The notes beneath the pieces are model-generated. The model did not search any database. It was not told the origin of the DNA and saw only the letters and a list, made by a program, of their open reading frames with translations. The translations under genes were made by a program, and so were the position numbers. From Mucilaginibacter arboris (lineage in GTDB: Bacteria > Bacteroidota > Bacteroidia > Sphingobacteriales > Sphingobacteriaceae), in the NCBI RefSeq assembly GCF_009754915.1, contig NZ_WPIK01000010.1, positions 1 to 64,000 of the forward strand: DNA of 64,000 nucleotides, read 5' to 3'. This document shows, piece after piece, positions 24,537-34,600 of this stretch (positions are counted from its first letter, which is position 1; every line of letters starts with the position of its first letter).

Positions 24537-25172
24537 AAACTTTTTTTTCTGGCCCTCTTTTTTTTGGGTTGATGCTTCTTTTATCGCTTAAAAATATTAA
24601 CCGCTGGTTTTTAATTTCTGTAGTTGATGTTTCTTTTATCACCTCAAAAATGTTAGGGCCTGTTTAAATTTTGTCCTTTTGTTTTGATGCCCCTTTTATG
24701 CCATGATTTTTTAAATGTTTTGTGGTTTTGTGGTTTTGGCTAAAGCCTGTTGCCGCTTATCCTTTGTCCACGGCCTGAAGGCCGTGGCAACGGCCAATTA
24801 GAACATGGCCCGGGCGTCCTGTCCGCACAGGGCAATCCAGCATTGGTAAACAAAGGTTGTCGTAAAAACACACTTTAAAATTGCCACGGCCTAAAGGCCG
24901 TGGGTTGGTAGAAACACAGGGAGCGGCTTTAGCCAAAAAAAGAAGCATACAAAAAATTGCGGAATAAATTTTAAACAGGCCTTAATGCTCAGGTTTTGAT
25001 TTTTAGGCTGATGCTTCTTTTATCACCTAAAAATGTTGGTCGTTGTTTTTTTGATTATTCAAATGCAGGAAAACACCAATTTTTATCCGGTAAAAGAAGC
25101 ATGGGCACGGTCCTGAACCTACCGAAGGGCCTTGTACCTATTTAAACGAAGCCTAAAAGTTTAAACAACTTC
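24537..25172. mobile_element. outer MITE-like element, interrupted by a second element
   Basis: Ends GAACTTGTTTAAACTTTT (24537-24554) and AAAAGTTTAAACAACTTC (25155-25172) are near-perfect inverted repeats and match the ends of the element at 58234. Within it are motif copies at 24572 (ATGCTTCTTTTATCGC plus TTAAAAA), 24627 (ATGTTTC variant), 25011 (with arms TTTTTAGG at 25000 and CCTAAAAA at 25026) and 25089 (GGTAAAAGAAGCAT). The left 60 bases align with the right end of the 58 kb element, including GGGTTGATGCTTCTTTTATC. Removing the inner element leaves about 310 bp. Flanks (ATT left, GTT right) do not give a clean duplication, so the outer unit may be two elements side by side. Confidence 0.5.
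24656..24981. mobile_element. inner MITE-like element with TTA target duplication
   Basis: Ends GGGCCTGTTTAAATTTT and AAATTTTAAACAGGCC, flanked by TTA on both sides (24653-24655 and 24982-24984). It carries two perfect hairpins CCACGGCC-TGAA-GGCCGTGG (24768-24787) and CCACGGCC-TAAA-GGCCGTGG (24884-24903), the same pair of hairpins found in element 1 at 6864, and subterminal motif variants ATGCCCCTTTTATGCC (24687) and AAAAAAAGAAGCAT (about 24936). Homologous to element 1 and so an active or recently active family. Confidence 0.65.
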
Positions 25173-25177
25173 GTTAT

Positions 25178-25330
25178 TTAAAACCTATGGTTTAAAATAG
25201 CTTTCTTTTTTGTATCAACTTTTTTACTGGTATCCTCTGCGGCTTTTAATTGGTCGGTAACTTTGGGTTTTGGATTATTGCTACAGGAGATTAAACCTAA
25301 AATCATTAGCAATATAAAAAGGTATTTCAT
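25178..25330 (-). CDS. small lipoprotein
   Basis: The frame runs back to 25360, but the ATG at 25330 gives a compact lipoprotein signal (MKYLFILLMILGLISCSNN, lipobox LISC, Cys at residue 16) and a 50-residue product with a Lys/Asp-rich tail (DQLKAAEDTSKKVDTKKK). Such tiny lipoproteins are common in Bacteroidota. It lies directly against the outer MITE end, which might supply its terminator. Function unknown. Confidence 0.5.
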   Translation of the reverse strand: MKYLFILLMILGLISCSNNPKPKVTDQLKAAEDTSKKVDTKKKAILNHRF

Positions 25331-25369
25331 TAAAATAAATAATGGTTTTTGGTTTAACAATTCGGTTCA

Positions 25370-25561
25370 CTATAAATTGTTTCTTTTAGAAATAATATAA
25401 TCAAAAATCATATTTAAACCGTTAATATCTTCTTCAATTTTAACTTCTAACGAATTAATCTCAGATATAATATTGGATGATTCTTTTTTCAGATCTGAAA
25501 GTTTTACTTTTTTTTTCTTCAGTTCCAACTTCAGATTACGATAAATTATGTAATTTTCCAT
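25370..25561 (-). CDS. hypothetical coiled-coil small protein
   Basis: 63 residues, almost entirely charged heptad-like helix (LKLELKKKKVKLSDLKKESSNIISEINSLEVKIEEDINGL). No family recognised. Upstream of the small lipoprotein on the same strand, so possibly one transcript. Could be real or a chance frame in AT-rich sequence. Confidence 0.4.
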   Translation of the reverse strand: MENYIIYRNLKLELKKKKVKLSDLKKESSNIISEINSLEVKIEEDINGLNMIFDYIISKRNNL

Positions 25562-25697
25562 AAATAATTTACGCGGAAATGATAATCATAGTTTTTAATA
25601 TACCGTAAGTATCATTGTTACAATAAATTTTAAGTATAGCTTATTTAAATGCTTGAATTATTGTAACAGAATTAATGCAATTCAATTGATATTTATA

Positions 25698-25988
25698 ATG
25701 AATGAAGTTTTTTTAGAGATTGTACCTGCAAGGTTTACTGCGGCAGATTTTGAAAAGCATCAATTACCAATGCCGGTATCTAATACCAATGATGTTTTTA
25801 AAATGATTTTTTTTACTGAAGCAGATTACTGTAAATATTTAAAGGAGTTAGAAACTACAAATACAATTTTTCTTTCTCAATATTGGATAGTTAAAACACA
25901 GGATTTGATTGATAAAAATAGATTTATAATTGCTGTTTTAACCACTTTAACTATAGCTAAATCAAAAAAATACAGCTGTTTAAATTAG
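25698..25988 (+). CDS. hypothetical protein
   Basis: 96 residues from the ATG at 25698 (MNEVFLEIVPARFTAADFEKHQLPMP), chosen over an upstream in-frame start at 25653 because the conserved-looking sequence begins here. Mixed alpha/beta composition (FKMIFFTEADYCKYLKELETTNTIFLSQYWIVKTQDLIDKN). Not recognised. It diverges from the coiled-coil gene. Confidence 0.5.
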   Translation: MNEVFLEIVPARFTAADFEKHQLPMPVSNTNDVFKMIFFTEADYCKYLKELETTNTIFLSQYWIVKTQDLIDKNRFIIAVLTTLTIAKSKKYSCLN

Positions 25989-26011
25989 TTGTACAAAGCA
26001 TATTTTTTGTT

Positions 26012-26027
26012 GATAAAAGAAGTATGC
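26012..26027 (+). repeat. motif copy GATAAAAGAAGTATGC just past the arylesterase stop
   Basis: GTAT variant of the core, three bases beyond the minus-strand stop at 26030. Confidence 0.7.
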
Positions 26028-26029
26028 TA

Positions 26030-26620
26030 TTACAATATTGTTTTAAGCACTTGCCATACATTTTCTGCTATAATTTCATATCCTTTTGCATTTGGGTGTA
26101 CGCCATCTGCTAAGTTTAGCAAACGGTTACCTGCAACTCCGTGTAATAAAAAAGGTAAAAAAGCCATCTGGTTTTTGTCCGCCAATTGCCTGAATATCAT
26201 TCTAAATTCTATTAAAATATTTCCGGTTAAAAAGGGCGGAAGTTCCATCCCTAACAAAATCATTTTAATATTTGGCTGCTTGTTTTTTACTGTATCAATA
26301 ATAAATTGCAAATTGTTTTTGGTTTCTGCAACTGTTATCCCGCGTAAAATATCGTTAATTCCAAGTTCCAGTACAAAAACATCTATTGGTTGGTTTAAAA
26401 GGCCTGCAATTCTGTTTTTTCCGCCGACAGAAGTTTCACCGCTTAAACCTGCATTAACAATATGGTACGAAAGCTGTTGCGAGTTGATTTTTTGCTGCAA
26501 TAAAGCCGGGAAAGACTGGTTTGCAGGTAAACCATATCCGGCAGTAAGGCTGTTGCCAAAAAATAAAATGTGTTTTAACTTTTGCTGATTGCTTTGGTAA
26601 GGATTATAATCTTCCGGCAT
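26030..26620 (-). CDS. SGNH/GDSL arylesterase (TesA-like)
   Basis: 196 residues. Block I is FFGNSLTAGYGLPANQSFP (GNSL in place of GDSL, nucleophile Ser kept), block II NAGLSGETSVGG, block III GINDILRG, and block V DGVHPNAKGY with the catalytic Asp/His. No signal peptide is apparent, unlike E. coli TesA. Hydrolyses esters or thioesters; substrate not predictable. Stands alone between two motif copies. Confidence 0.9.
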   Translation of the reverse strand: MPEDYNPYQSNQQKLKHILFFGNSLTAGYGLPANQSFPALLQQKINSQQLSYHIVNAGLSGETSVGGKNRIAGLLNQPIDVFVLELGINDILRGITVAETKNNLQFIIDTVKNKQPNIKMILLGMELPPFLTGNILIEFRMIFRQLADKNQMAFLPFLLHGVAGNRLLNLADGVHPNAKGYEIIAENVWQVLKTIL

Positions 26621-26653
26621 TAAAATAAATTTATTATAGAATGAAAAATTGCC

Positions 26654-26667
26654 GATAAAAGAAGCAC
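26654..26667 (+). repeat. motif variant GATAAAAGAAGCAC upstream of the arylesterase
   Basis: One mismatch at the last base, 34 bases before the start codon on the other strand. Confidence 0.65.
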
Positions 26668-26694
26668 TACCTGCTAACTGTTTGTAAATTAATT

Positions 26695-26964
26695 TTAATG
26701 TTCCAGTCCTCTGCCGGTTTTATGCTGCAACTCATCAATTTTTTTGGATGCTTCTGCTTTATTTAACGTTTCATCCACTTGTTCTCCTGCCTGATCGGAC
26801 AGGGTTTTCAAATACGAGTGTTGTGCACCTGTCATCGGTTCATCGCCTGTTGTCCAGGTATCCGGATCTTTTATGGTGTTGGTATTATCGGTTGAAGAAT
26901 TGCTGTTATCAGGAGTATTGTTTTTGTCCTGATCAAACTGTTTGTCTTTTTCTGTTGAGTTCAT
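26695..26964 (-). CDS. DUF3072 family small protein
   Basis: From the ATG at 26964 (MNSTEKDKQFDQDKNN), 89 residues; a second in-frame ATG four codons earlier is possible. The N-terminal half is Asn/Ser/Thr/Asp-rich and disordered; the C-terminal half carries the DUF3072 block DEPMTGAQHSYLKTLSDQAGEQVDETLNKAEASKKIDELQ, a SAP-like helix pair. Function unknown. Lies downstream of accD on the same strand but 70 bases apart. Confidence 0.8.
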   Translation of the reverse strand: MNSTEKDKQFDQDKNNTPDNSNSSTDNTNTIKDPDTWTTGDEPMTGAQHSYLKTLSDQAGEQVDETLNKAEASKKIDELQHKTGRGLEH

Positions 26965-27043
26965 TTTGTTTTGCATTGGTTGTCATAAATCAACCCAAAA
27001 CAAAATCGATTGTTTTAAAAAAACAGTAAAAAAGCTAAAAATA

Positions 27044-27889
27044 TTAGTTATCCATCATTTTGATAAATGCAGCAAGCTGTTCTTTCATTTTTCGGCGGTC
27101 AACAATAAAATCAAGAAAGCCATGCTCTAATACAAATTCTGCAGTTTGAAATCCTTTTGGCAGATCTTTTTTTATGGTTTCTTTGATAACCCTCGGGCCG
27201 GCAAAACCAATTAATGCGCCAGGTTCTGATACGTTAATATCGCCCAGCATGGCATAAGAAGCGGTAACGCCGCCAGTTGTAGGATCTGTTAATAAAGATA
27301 TATAAGGAAGTTTTGCCTGGGCAAGCAAGGCAAGCTTAGCTGATGTTTTTGCCATTTGCATTAAAGAGAAAGCAGCTTCCATCATCCGCGCGCCCCCGGA
27401 TTTTGAAATCATCAGAAATGGCATCCGGTGTTCGATGCAATAATCAATGCTCCGGGCTATTTTTTCGCCTACTACAGAACCCATAGATCCGCCGATAAAA
27501 GTAAAATCCATGCAGGCAATAACCAAATCATGGCCTTCTATTTGGCCATGTGCTGCACGTATGGCATCTTTTAAACCTGTTTTATTTTTACTTTCTTCTA
27601 ACCGTTCAGTATATTTTTTTGTATCCACAAAGTTTAATGGATCGGCAGAGATAAGGTTTGGAAAAAGTTCTGTAAACTCATTATTGTCAAAAAGAATAGA
27701 AAAGTACTCTTTAGAACCGATTCGGATATGATAGCTGCAATAGTGGCAAACGTATTTGTTCTCCACCTGTTCTGTATAATGAAGCGGCTTTTTACAATTT
27801 GGGCATTTGTTCCAAATACCATCAGGAGCCTCTTTTTTCTCTTGTGTAGTTGTAATAATTCCTTTTTCTTCCCTTTTAAACCAAGCCAT
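27044..27889 (-). CDS. accD: acetyl-CoA carboxylase carboxyltransferase subunit beta
   Basis: 281 residues. Catalyses carboxyl transfer from biotin to acetyl-CoA, first step of fatty-acid synthesis, in complex with AccA. The N-terminal zinc finger has Cys29, Cys32, Cys48 and Cys51 (CPNC ... CHYC). The crotonase-type core shows [73 protein letters not shown] and [18 protein letters not shown]. Normal length and no accA nearby. Confidence 0.97.
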   Translation of the reverse strand: MAWFKREEKGIITTTQEKKEAPDGIWNKCPNCKKPLHYTEQVENKYVCHYCSYHIRIGSKEYFSILFDNNEFTELFPNLISADPLNFVDTKKYTERLEESKNKTGLKDAIRAAHGQIEGHDLVIACMDFTFIGGSMGSVVGEKIARSIDYCIEHRMPFLMISKSGGARMMEAAFSLMQMAKTSAKLALLAQAKLPYISLLTDPTTGGVTASYAMLGDINVSEPGALIGFAGPRVIKETIKKDLPKGFQTAEFVLEHGFLDFIVDRRKMKEQLAAFIKMMDN

Positions 27890-28075
27890 CTATACTTTTT
27901 TTTAAAGCACAAATTAACGAAAAAAAATCATCGTGTTTTATGTTTAGAAAAGCATCGGCATATAAAATTGTTCCGGGAAGTATAAATTGCTTTATACGAG
28001 GTTAATTTTTTAGATTTTATTGCCAAAGTTTGTATTTTGCTTACCTTCGGTACCTTAAAAAAGAACATCATAATT

Positions 28076-29155
28076 ATGGACCTTAAAAATTTGAAAGGTG
28101 TACTGCACGGCGACCAGGTACAGCAATTGTTTGAACTTGCTAAAAAGCACCAGTTTGCTTTACCGGCAGTTAATGTAATTAATACCAACTCTGTTAATGC
28201 AGTAATGGAAACTGCAAAAGCTGTTAATTCTCCGGTTATTATTCAGCTTTCTAACGGTGGTGCGCAGTTTTATGCTGGTAAATCACTTAATAACGATCAA
28301 TTACAAGCCTGTATTTTAGGTGCGGTTTCGGCTGCAAGGCACGTACATTTATTAGCAGAACATTACGGTGTTGCTGTTATTTTGCATACAGACCACGCTG
28401 CCATGAAGTTTTTGCCCTGGATTGATGGTTTACTTGCCCATGGAGAACGCTTTTTTGAAGAACATAACAAACCGTTGTTTTCTTCCCACATGCTTGATCT
28501 ATCCGAAGAACCAATCGAAGAAAACATAGAAATTTCTGCCAAATACCTGGAGCGCATGGCTAAATTAGGCATGACTTTAGAAATTGAATTGGGCGTAACC
28601 GGCGGAGAAGAAGATGGTGTTGATAATACAGATGTTGACAGTTCCCGTTTATATACCCAACCGGAAGATGTAGCTTATGCTTACGAACATTTAAGTAAAG
28701 TAAGCCACCGTTTTACAGTTGCCGCTGCTTTTGGTAATGTACATGGCGTTTACAAACCTGGAAATGTAAAACTGCAGCCTGTAATTTTACACAACTCACA
28801 AGAGTATGTAAAACAACATTTTAATTTATCTGCAGAAAAACCAATCGATTTTGTTTTTCATGGCGGATCTGGTTCTTCTCAGGAAGAAATCCGCGAAGCT
28901 ATTTCTTACGGAGCTATAAAAATGAATATAGATACTGATATGCAATGGGCTTTCTGGGAAGGTATTTTGCATTACTATCAGGCAAACGAAGGTTATTTGC
29001 AAACACAGATTGGTAATCCAAAAGGAGACGATTCGCCCAATAAAAAATATTATGACCCACGTGTATGGTTGCGCAAAGGCGAAGAAAACTTTGTTAAACG
29101 CCTTACTACTGCTTTTGATGATTTAAATTGCATCAATGTAAACGAAAAGTTATAA
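28076..29155 (+). CDS. fbaA: class II fructose-bisphosphate aldolase
   Basis: Start at ATG 28076 (MDLKNLKGVLHGDQVQQLFELAKKHQFALPAVNV); an upstream TTG frame to 28037 covers only the leader. 359 residues, the E. coli FbaA-type length. Zinc ligands and active-site blocks: HTDHAAMKFLPWIDGL (His pair), LEIELGVTGGEEDGVDN, AAFGNVHGVYKPG, FHGGSGSSQEEI, and KMNIDTDMQWAF. Cleaves fructose 1,6-bisphosphate in glycolysis and gluconeogenesis. Followed by a strong terminator, so a single-gene unit. Confidence 0.97.
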   Translation: MDLKNLKGVLHGDQVQQLFELAKKHQFALPAVNVINTNSVNAVMETAKAVNSPVIIQLSNGGAQFYAGKSLNNDQLQACILGAVSAARHVHLLAEHYGVAVILHTDHAAMKFLPWIDGLLAHGERFFEEHNKPLFSSHMLDLSEEPIEENIEISAKYLERMAKLGMTLEIELGVTGGEEDGVDNTDVDSSRLYTQPEDVAYAYEHLSKVSHRFTVAAAFGNVHGVYKPGNVKLQPVILHNSQEYVKQHFNLSAEKPIDFVFHGGSGSSQEEIREAISYGAIKMNIDTDMQWAFWEGILHYYQANEGYLQTQIGNPKGDDSPNKKYYDPRVWLRKGEENFVKRLTTAFDDLNCINVNEKL

Positions 29156-29175
29156 GCTACTTAAAATAAACCCAT

Positions 29176-29208
29176 AAAACGCCGTTGTTATATTTGCAAT
29201 GGCGTTTT
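29176..29208 (+). terminator. rho-independent terminator of fbaA
   Basis: Arms AAAACGCCGTTG (29176-29187) and CAATGGCGTTTT (29197-29208), 12 bp with one G-T pair, nine-base loop, T-run. Confidence 0.85.
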
Positions 29209-29248
29209 TTATTTTCGGTATGGTTAAAATTTATTTATAAAAAAATGT

Positions 29249-29722
29249 ATGGCAAAAAACAGTAATTTATTTGAGCGCTTTGCTAACTGGGCAACTAAGG
29301 CTACCGGTAGTGCAACTGCGTTTATTCTTGCGCTCATCATCATTATCGTTTGGGCTATAACCGGCCCGTTATTTAAGTTTTCTGATGTTTGGCAGCTAAT
29401 TATCAATACCGGGACTACCATTGTTACTTTTTTGATGGTATTTCTTATCCAAAAGTCACAAAATAAAGATTCAAAAGCGATACATCTAAAACTAAACGAA
29501 TTAATTGCAGCTAATAAATACGCCAGCAACCGGATGGTAAGTATTGAAGATTTATCTGAAAAAGAATTGGATGACCTGCATCAGTTTTATTGTACATTAA
29601 CAAATCTTGCCAGAAAAGATTCTGATATCCATGAATCACATTCTATAGATGCAGCTAATAAAAATCATTCAACTAAACTAAAATCTCATAAAGATTTTTC
29701 AGAAGAAAAAAATGAACATTGA
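29249..29722 (+). CDS. low-affinity iron permease family protein
   Basis: 157 residues. The N-terminal FERFANWATKATGSATAFILALIIIIVWAITGPLF and the second helix TGTTIVTFLMVFLIQKSQNKDSKAIHLKLNELIAA are the conserved elements of this family (two membrane helices, then a soluble tail). The name comes from fungal Fet4; transport by the short bacterial forms is not established. The 3' end overlaps the GNAT gene by 11 bases, so they are co-translated. Confidence 0.85.
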   Translation: MAKNSNLFERFANWATKATGSATAFILALIIIIVWAITGPLFKFSDVWQLIINTGTTIVTFLMVFLIQKSQNKDSKAIHLKLNELIAANKYASNRMVSIEDLSEKELDDLHQFYCTLTNLARKDSDIHESHSIDAANKNHSTKLKSHKDFSEEKNEH

Positions 29723-30134
29723 AGTAAATAAAGTAAACGATCCCGATGTTTTAGAAAATGTTTTTGCTATCCGAAGGGAAGTATTTGTAGAAGAACAAGA
29801 TTGTCCGCCAGAATTAGAATGGGAACATGAAGATGAATCGGTACATTTTCTGGCAAAAGTAAACGGAGAACCAGCGGGCGCAGCGCGTTGGCGGAAAACA
29901 GCAAACGGGTACAAGCTGGAACGTTTTGCCGTATTAAAAAAATTCAGGGGAGCCGGAGTTGGGCAAGCATTGGTTAAAGCTGTTCTGGCAGATTTGCCAT
30001 CCAGTGCGGATCATATTTATCTACACGCACAAATACAAGCAGTTGGTTTGTACGAGAAATTTAATTTTAAAAAACTAGGAGAAGAGTTTGAAGAAGCAGG
30101 CATCCGGCATTATAAAATGTTGCTGAATTCGTAA
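29712..30134 (+). CDS. GNAT family N-acetyltransferase (ElaA-like)
   Basis: 140 residues. The start IRREVFVEEQDCPPELEWEHEDESVHFLA is typical of the ElaA/YjcF-type GNAT proteins, followed by the acetyl-CoA pyrophosphate loop LERFAVLKKFRGAGVGQALVKA and the C-terminal HAQIQAVGLYEKFNFKKLGEEFEEAGIRHYKML. Soluble enzyme; acceptor unknown. Overlaps the upstream permease-like gene. Confidence 0.9.
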   Translation: MNIEVNKVNDPDVLENVFAIRREVFVEEQDCPPELEWEHEDESVHFLAKVNGEPAGAARWRKTANGYKLERFAVLKKFRGAGVGQALVKAVLADLPSSADHIYLHAQIQAVGLYEKFNFKKLGEEFEEAGIRHYKMLLNS

Positions 30135-30192
30135 AGCGTAAATACATTTTTTGCCTGTTAAAAACAGCATTAATGTTATCGGCTACACAACA

Positions 30193-30229
30193 AACCTAAA
30201 AACACCTCAGTTATAAGGCGTTTTAGGTT
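30193..30229. terminator. bidirectional hairpin between convergent GNAT and NDH-2 genes
   Basis: AACCTAAAAACACCT (30193-30207) and AGGCGTTTTAGGTT (30216-30229) pair with a bulge, giving A/T-rich tails on both sides. Confidence 0.6.
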
Positions 30230-31535
30230 ATAATTTTGGACCAGGGTTAGCCACTTTTAAATCTTCCTTATAAAAAGGCCTGATAATTAAACGCTGCCCG
30301 CCATTACGGCTGATATAGCTTCCCAGCCAATTAATAAAAACCACTACTTTATTACGAAAGCCCATTAATAAAATTAAGTGAATAAACATCCAAACTAACC
30401 AGGCAAAAAACCCCTGAAATTTAATTTTTCCTAAATCTACTACAGCTTTATTTCTACCAATTGTTGCCATAGAGCCCTGATCATTATATTCAAATTTTTC
30501 AGTTGGTTCACTTTTAACCAAGTGTAAAATGTTTTTTGCTAAATGTTTTCCCTGCTGTATAGCTACAGGCGCAACACCTGGTAATCCTTTTGGATATTTA
30601 TCGTTAACAAAAGAACTTACATCGCCGATGGCAAATATGTTATTAAATCCTATTACCCTATTGATTTCGTCTGTAGAAATACGATTCCCCTTTGCAATTT
30701 GTTCCTTTGGTAAACCATCCGGAACAACGCCTTGTACGCCGGCAGACCAGATTACGTTTTTAGTTTTTATTTTTCTGCCGCCTTCAAACGAAATTACTTC
30801 GCCATCGTAAGCTTCTACTTTCACGCCTGTTAGTACTTCTACATTCATTTCTTCTAAAAACTCCTGGGCTTTTTTAGATGCCTGTTCAGACATATTGGCT
30901 AAAACTTTCGGCAAGAAATCTACCAGGTAAACTTTCATTTCTTCCTTATGCAATTCAGGGTAATCTTTGCCCAAAATGTTATTTCGAATTTCAGCAAGAG
31001 AACCTGCTAATTCTGCACCAGTTGGGCCAGCTCCAACCAAAACGAAAGTAAGATAAGGTTCTCGTTCTTCCGGAGTTTTTAAAAGGAGCGATGCTTCCAG
31101 ATTTTGTAAGATCGCGCTTCTGAGATTTAAAGCTTCAGGAATGCTTTTCATTGGAAGCGCATGTTGCTCAATCTCTTTATTTCCAAAAAAATTAGTTGTA
31201 GAACCCGTAGCAATCACTAAGTAATCGTAATCAATTACACCAATGCTTGTTTCAATATTATTTTTGTACGGGTTGATTTTTTGTACTTCAGCTATGCGGA
31301 AACGCAGGTTCTTTTGTCCTTCAAAATTTTTCCGGATAGAAAAAGCTATCGAATCTGCCTCGAGTCTGCCGGTTGCAACCTGATACATTAAAGGCTGAAA
31401 AGTGTGATAATTATGCTTATCTATAAGTAAAACATCTACTTCTTTATTTTTAAGATCTGTTGCAAGTTCTATCCCGCCAAAGCCAGCGCCGATAATTACG
31501 ACTTTAGGAAAGCTGTTGTTGTAATTTGATTCCAT
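30228..31535 (-). CDS. type II NADH dehydrogenase (NDH-2)
   Basis: 435 residues from the ATG at 31535 (MESNYNNSFPKVVIIGAGFGG). An earlier in-frame ATG at 31571 lies too close to the secDF terminator. Two Rossmann folds: VVIIGAGFGGIELA for FAD and FVLVGAGPTGAELAGSLAEI for NADH; the family blocks YLVIATGSTTNFFG and NIFAIGDVSSF are present, and a C-terminal hydrophobic stretch (FFAWLVWMFIHLILLMGFRNK) serves membrane attachment. Passes electrons from NADH to menaquinone without proton pumping. Confidence 0.92.
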   Translation of the reverse strand: MESNYNNSFPKVVIIGAGFGGIELATDLKNKEVDVLLIDKHNYHTFQPLMYQVATGRLEADSIAFSIRKNFEGQKNLRFRIAEVQKINPYKNNIETSIGVIDYDYLVIATGSTTNFFGNKEIEQHALPMKSIPEALNLRSAILQNLEASLLLKTPEEREPYLTFVLVGAGPTGAELAGSLAEIRNNILGKDYPELHKEEMKVYLVDFLPKVLANMSEQASKKAQEFLEEMNVEVLTGVKVEAYDGEVISFEGGRKIKTKNVIWSAGVQGVVPDGLPKEQIAKGNRISTDEINRVIGFNNIFAIGDVSSFVNDKYPKGLPGVAPVAIQQGKHLAKNILHLVKSEPTEKFEYNDQGSMATIGRNKAVVDLGKIKFQGFFAWLVWMFIHLILLMGFRNKVVVFINWLGSYISRNGGQRLIIRPFYKEDLKVANPGPKL

Positions 31536-31581
31536 ACATTTATTACAGAATTTTAACGATTCTGTTTGCATTTAAAAGTAC

Positions 31582-31615
31582 AAAAGCCGTTCTGAATAAT
31601 CAAAACGGCTTTTTA
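31582..31615 (-). terminator. rho-independent terminator of secDF
   Basis: AAAAGCCGTT (31582-31591) and AACGGCTTTT (31604-31613), 10-bp perfect stem with T-runs on both sides. Confidence 0.8.
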
Positions 31616-31630
31616 ATAGTATTATTGAAA

Positions 31631-34600
31631 TTATTTTAAATCTTTTTTGCCAAAATCTACAATAACCGGTGTAGCTACGCAGATGGAAGAATAGGTACCG
31701 AAACATACACCTATCAGCAAGGCAAAAGAAAATCCGCGGATAACCTCCCCACCAAAAATAAATAATACAATCAGTACGAAAATAACAGTTAAAGCTGTGA
31801 TAATGGTACGGCTTAAAGTGCTGTTGATAGCATCATTAATTACTGCTTCAGGGTCATCTGTTTTAGAATGGTGTAGGCCCAGATATTCGCGGATCCTGTC
31901 AAAAACAACTACTGTATCATTAATGGAGTAACCAATAACCGTTAAAATAGCCGCAATAAATGCCTGGTCAATATCCAATGAAAAAGGAAGGATCCCCCAA
32001 AATAATGAGAAGAAACTCAATACTAGCAAAGCATCATGTGCCGTTGCAATTAAGGCACCTAAACTAAATTGCCATTTTCGGAAACGAATGAGGATGTAGA
32101 ATGAAATTACCAATATGGCAAATACTACAGAATAGATGGCACTGGTTTTAATATCATTTGCTACGGTAGGGCCAACTTTCTGCTGGCTCATAATCTCGCT
32201 TGGATTATTAACCTGCTTTAAGCCTTCCTTTAATTTATTTTCAGCTTTGGTATCAGCATTAGGCGAGTTATCATCAACCAAATAAGTTGTGGTAATGCGT
32301 AGTTGAGGATTGGCTGTACCAAAAGTTTTAACTTCTGTGGTTAAATTGTAGGTTTTGTCTAATACTTCGCGCACTTGTTGTGCATCAACTGGTTTTTCAA
32401 AACGGACTACATAAGTTCTTCCTCCTTTAAAATCAACGCCTAAACTAAACCCTCTTGTAAAAATGGAGATTAAACCGGCAAGGATAAACAGACCGGAGAA
32501 GGTGTAAAACTTAAACCTGTTTTTAACAAAGGCATAATGGGCGTTTTTAAAAGTATGCGCACTCCAGGGATGAGAAAAGCTGATGTCCCAGCCTTTTTCA
32601 AGCATCCACTCAAAAATTAAACGGGAAATTAAAAGTGAGCAGAACAGGGAAGTAATGATACCAATTAACAATGTGGTTGCAAAACCAAGGATCGGGCCTG
32701 AACCAAAAACGTAAAGGATGATACCGGTTAAAAAGGTAGTGATGTTTGAATCCAGGATGGATGGCATGGCATGTTTAAAACCATCGGCAATAGCAATACG
32801 GATAGATTTACCATGTGCAAGTTCTTCCCTTACACGTTCATAAATTAATACGTTGGCATCCACCGATATTCCAAGCGTTAACACGATACCTGCAATACCA
32901 GGAAGTGTAAGTACAGCGCCTAAACTTGCCAATACACCAAACAAAAAGAAAACGTTGATAAAAACAGCAACAACGGCAACTGTACCGGCACGGCTGTAAT
33001 AAACAACCATGAAAACCAATACCACTAATAAACCAACAACACACGAGATTAAACCTGCATTGATAGCTTCCTGGCCTAAAGACGGGCCAACAATGGCTTC
33101 TTCTACAATTCGCGCAGGAGCTGGTAAACGGCCGGCTTTTAAAACGTTGGCTAAATCTTTGGTATCATCAACCGTAAATGTTCCGGTAATAGATGAAACA
33201 CCACCGGCAATTTCGTTCTGAACAGTTGGTGCAGAATAAACATTATCATCTAATACAATAGCAATTGCTTTTAAGTTGTTCTTATCAGCAGAAGCGGCAG
33301 CCGTAACAGTACGCCATTTAGCAGCGCCTTCGCTGTTCATGGTCATTTGTACTTCCGGGCTTCCTTTCTGGTCATAATCATTACGGGCATCCGCAATTAC
33401 ATCACCGGCTAATACAGGCCCGCCATCGGCACCTGTCAGTTTTATCGCATAAAGTTCAACGCGCGGAATTTTATCGTTAAAGCGCCTGCTGTAATCCTCA
33501 TTTATCGGCATGGCTTTTACGCCCCACATAAACTTCATGTTTTGAGGTATTACTGCTTTTACATCAGCATTTGCCAGCAGCCTGTTTACTTTAGCAGTAT
33601 CGCCAACAGCCGAAAAACCAACAACTGCTCCTGGTGCCGCCTGCATGCCTCCGTTTTGAGAAGCATAAACATTTGGACGCAGCATGTTTTGGTTAAGCAG
33701 CGGACTGCTAACAGCGGGATTGCTGTTTTTTAAGTTTTTAGAACTTGTATCTGCTAATTTGCTTTTGGCAACTTTATTCAACAAGCTGGTATTAGCAGAA
33801 GCCGTATCTTTTTTTGAAGTAGCAGTAGCAGTTAAGGTATCTTTTGCAGGCGCAGCAGCCAACTTTGCTTTGGCTGCTAAAATATTGTTAATATTAGCCA
33901 GTAAATTAACAACTTCAGCATTGTCAAAAGTTTCGTAGAACTCCAGTTTTGCAGAACCTTGTAATAATTTACGGACACGGTCTGTATTTGCTTCAGAAAC
34001 ACCGGGCAATTCAATCAGGATACGGTTAGAACCACTTTGCAACTGAATATTTGGGGCAGTAACACCAAATTTATCAATACGGGTCCTTAGGATATTATAA
34101 GAACGGTCCACCGCGCTTTTAGCTTCATTCTGTAAATAACGCTTTACCTCATTGTTGGAAGCATCAAACTTAATGCGGCTCTGGCTTTCTTTTGTAGAGA
34201 AAATAGGGGCCAGTTTACCGTTTGGGTTTAACTTTTCGTACTCGTTTACAAATAGCGTAATATAATCCTGCTGACTGTTTTTAGACTGAACTTCTGCATT
34301 AGCTAAAGCCTGGTTAAAAGCAGGGTCAGTACTGTTATCAGACAAAGATTTTACCAGTTCGGCCAGCGAAATTTGCATCGTTACGTTCATTCCGCCTTTT
34401 AAATCCAAACCTAAAGCCAAGGCTTTTTCTTTGCAGTACTGATAAGTATGGTTAAAAACAGGATATACCGGTTCTGTAGAGATCGAATCGAGATAAGACC
34501 TTTCCTTTTCAGGATTGCCTTTGGCATAATTTCTGGCGTTTTTTTCTACATTTTGTGCTACCCAGGTAAAGGATAGCTGATAAAGGCAGACGATTGCCAG

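Noticed and set aside
24537-25172. CRISPR array as explanation of repeated short motifs
   Set aside because: Copies are irregularly spaced, in both orientations and spread over the whole window; no spacers of constant length and no cas genes.
25989-26588. 199-codon plus-strand frame opposite the arylesterase
   Set aside because: Antisense of a well-supported SGNH hydrolase with all catalytic blocks.
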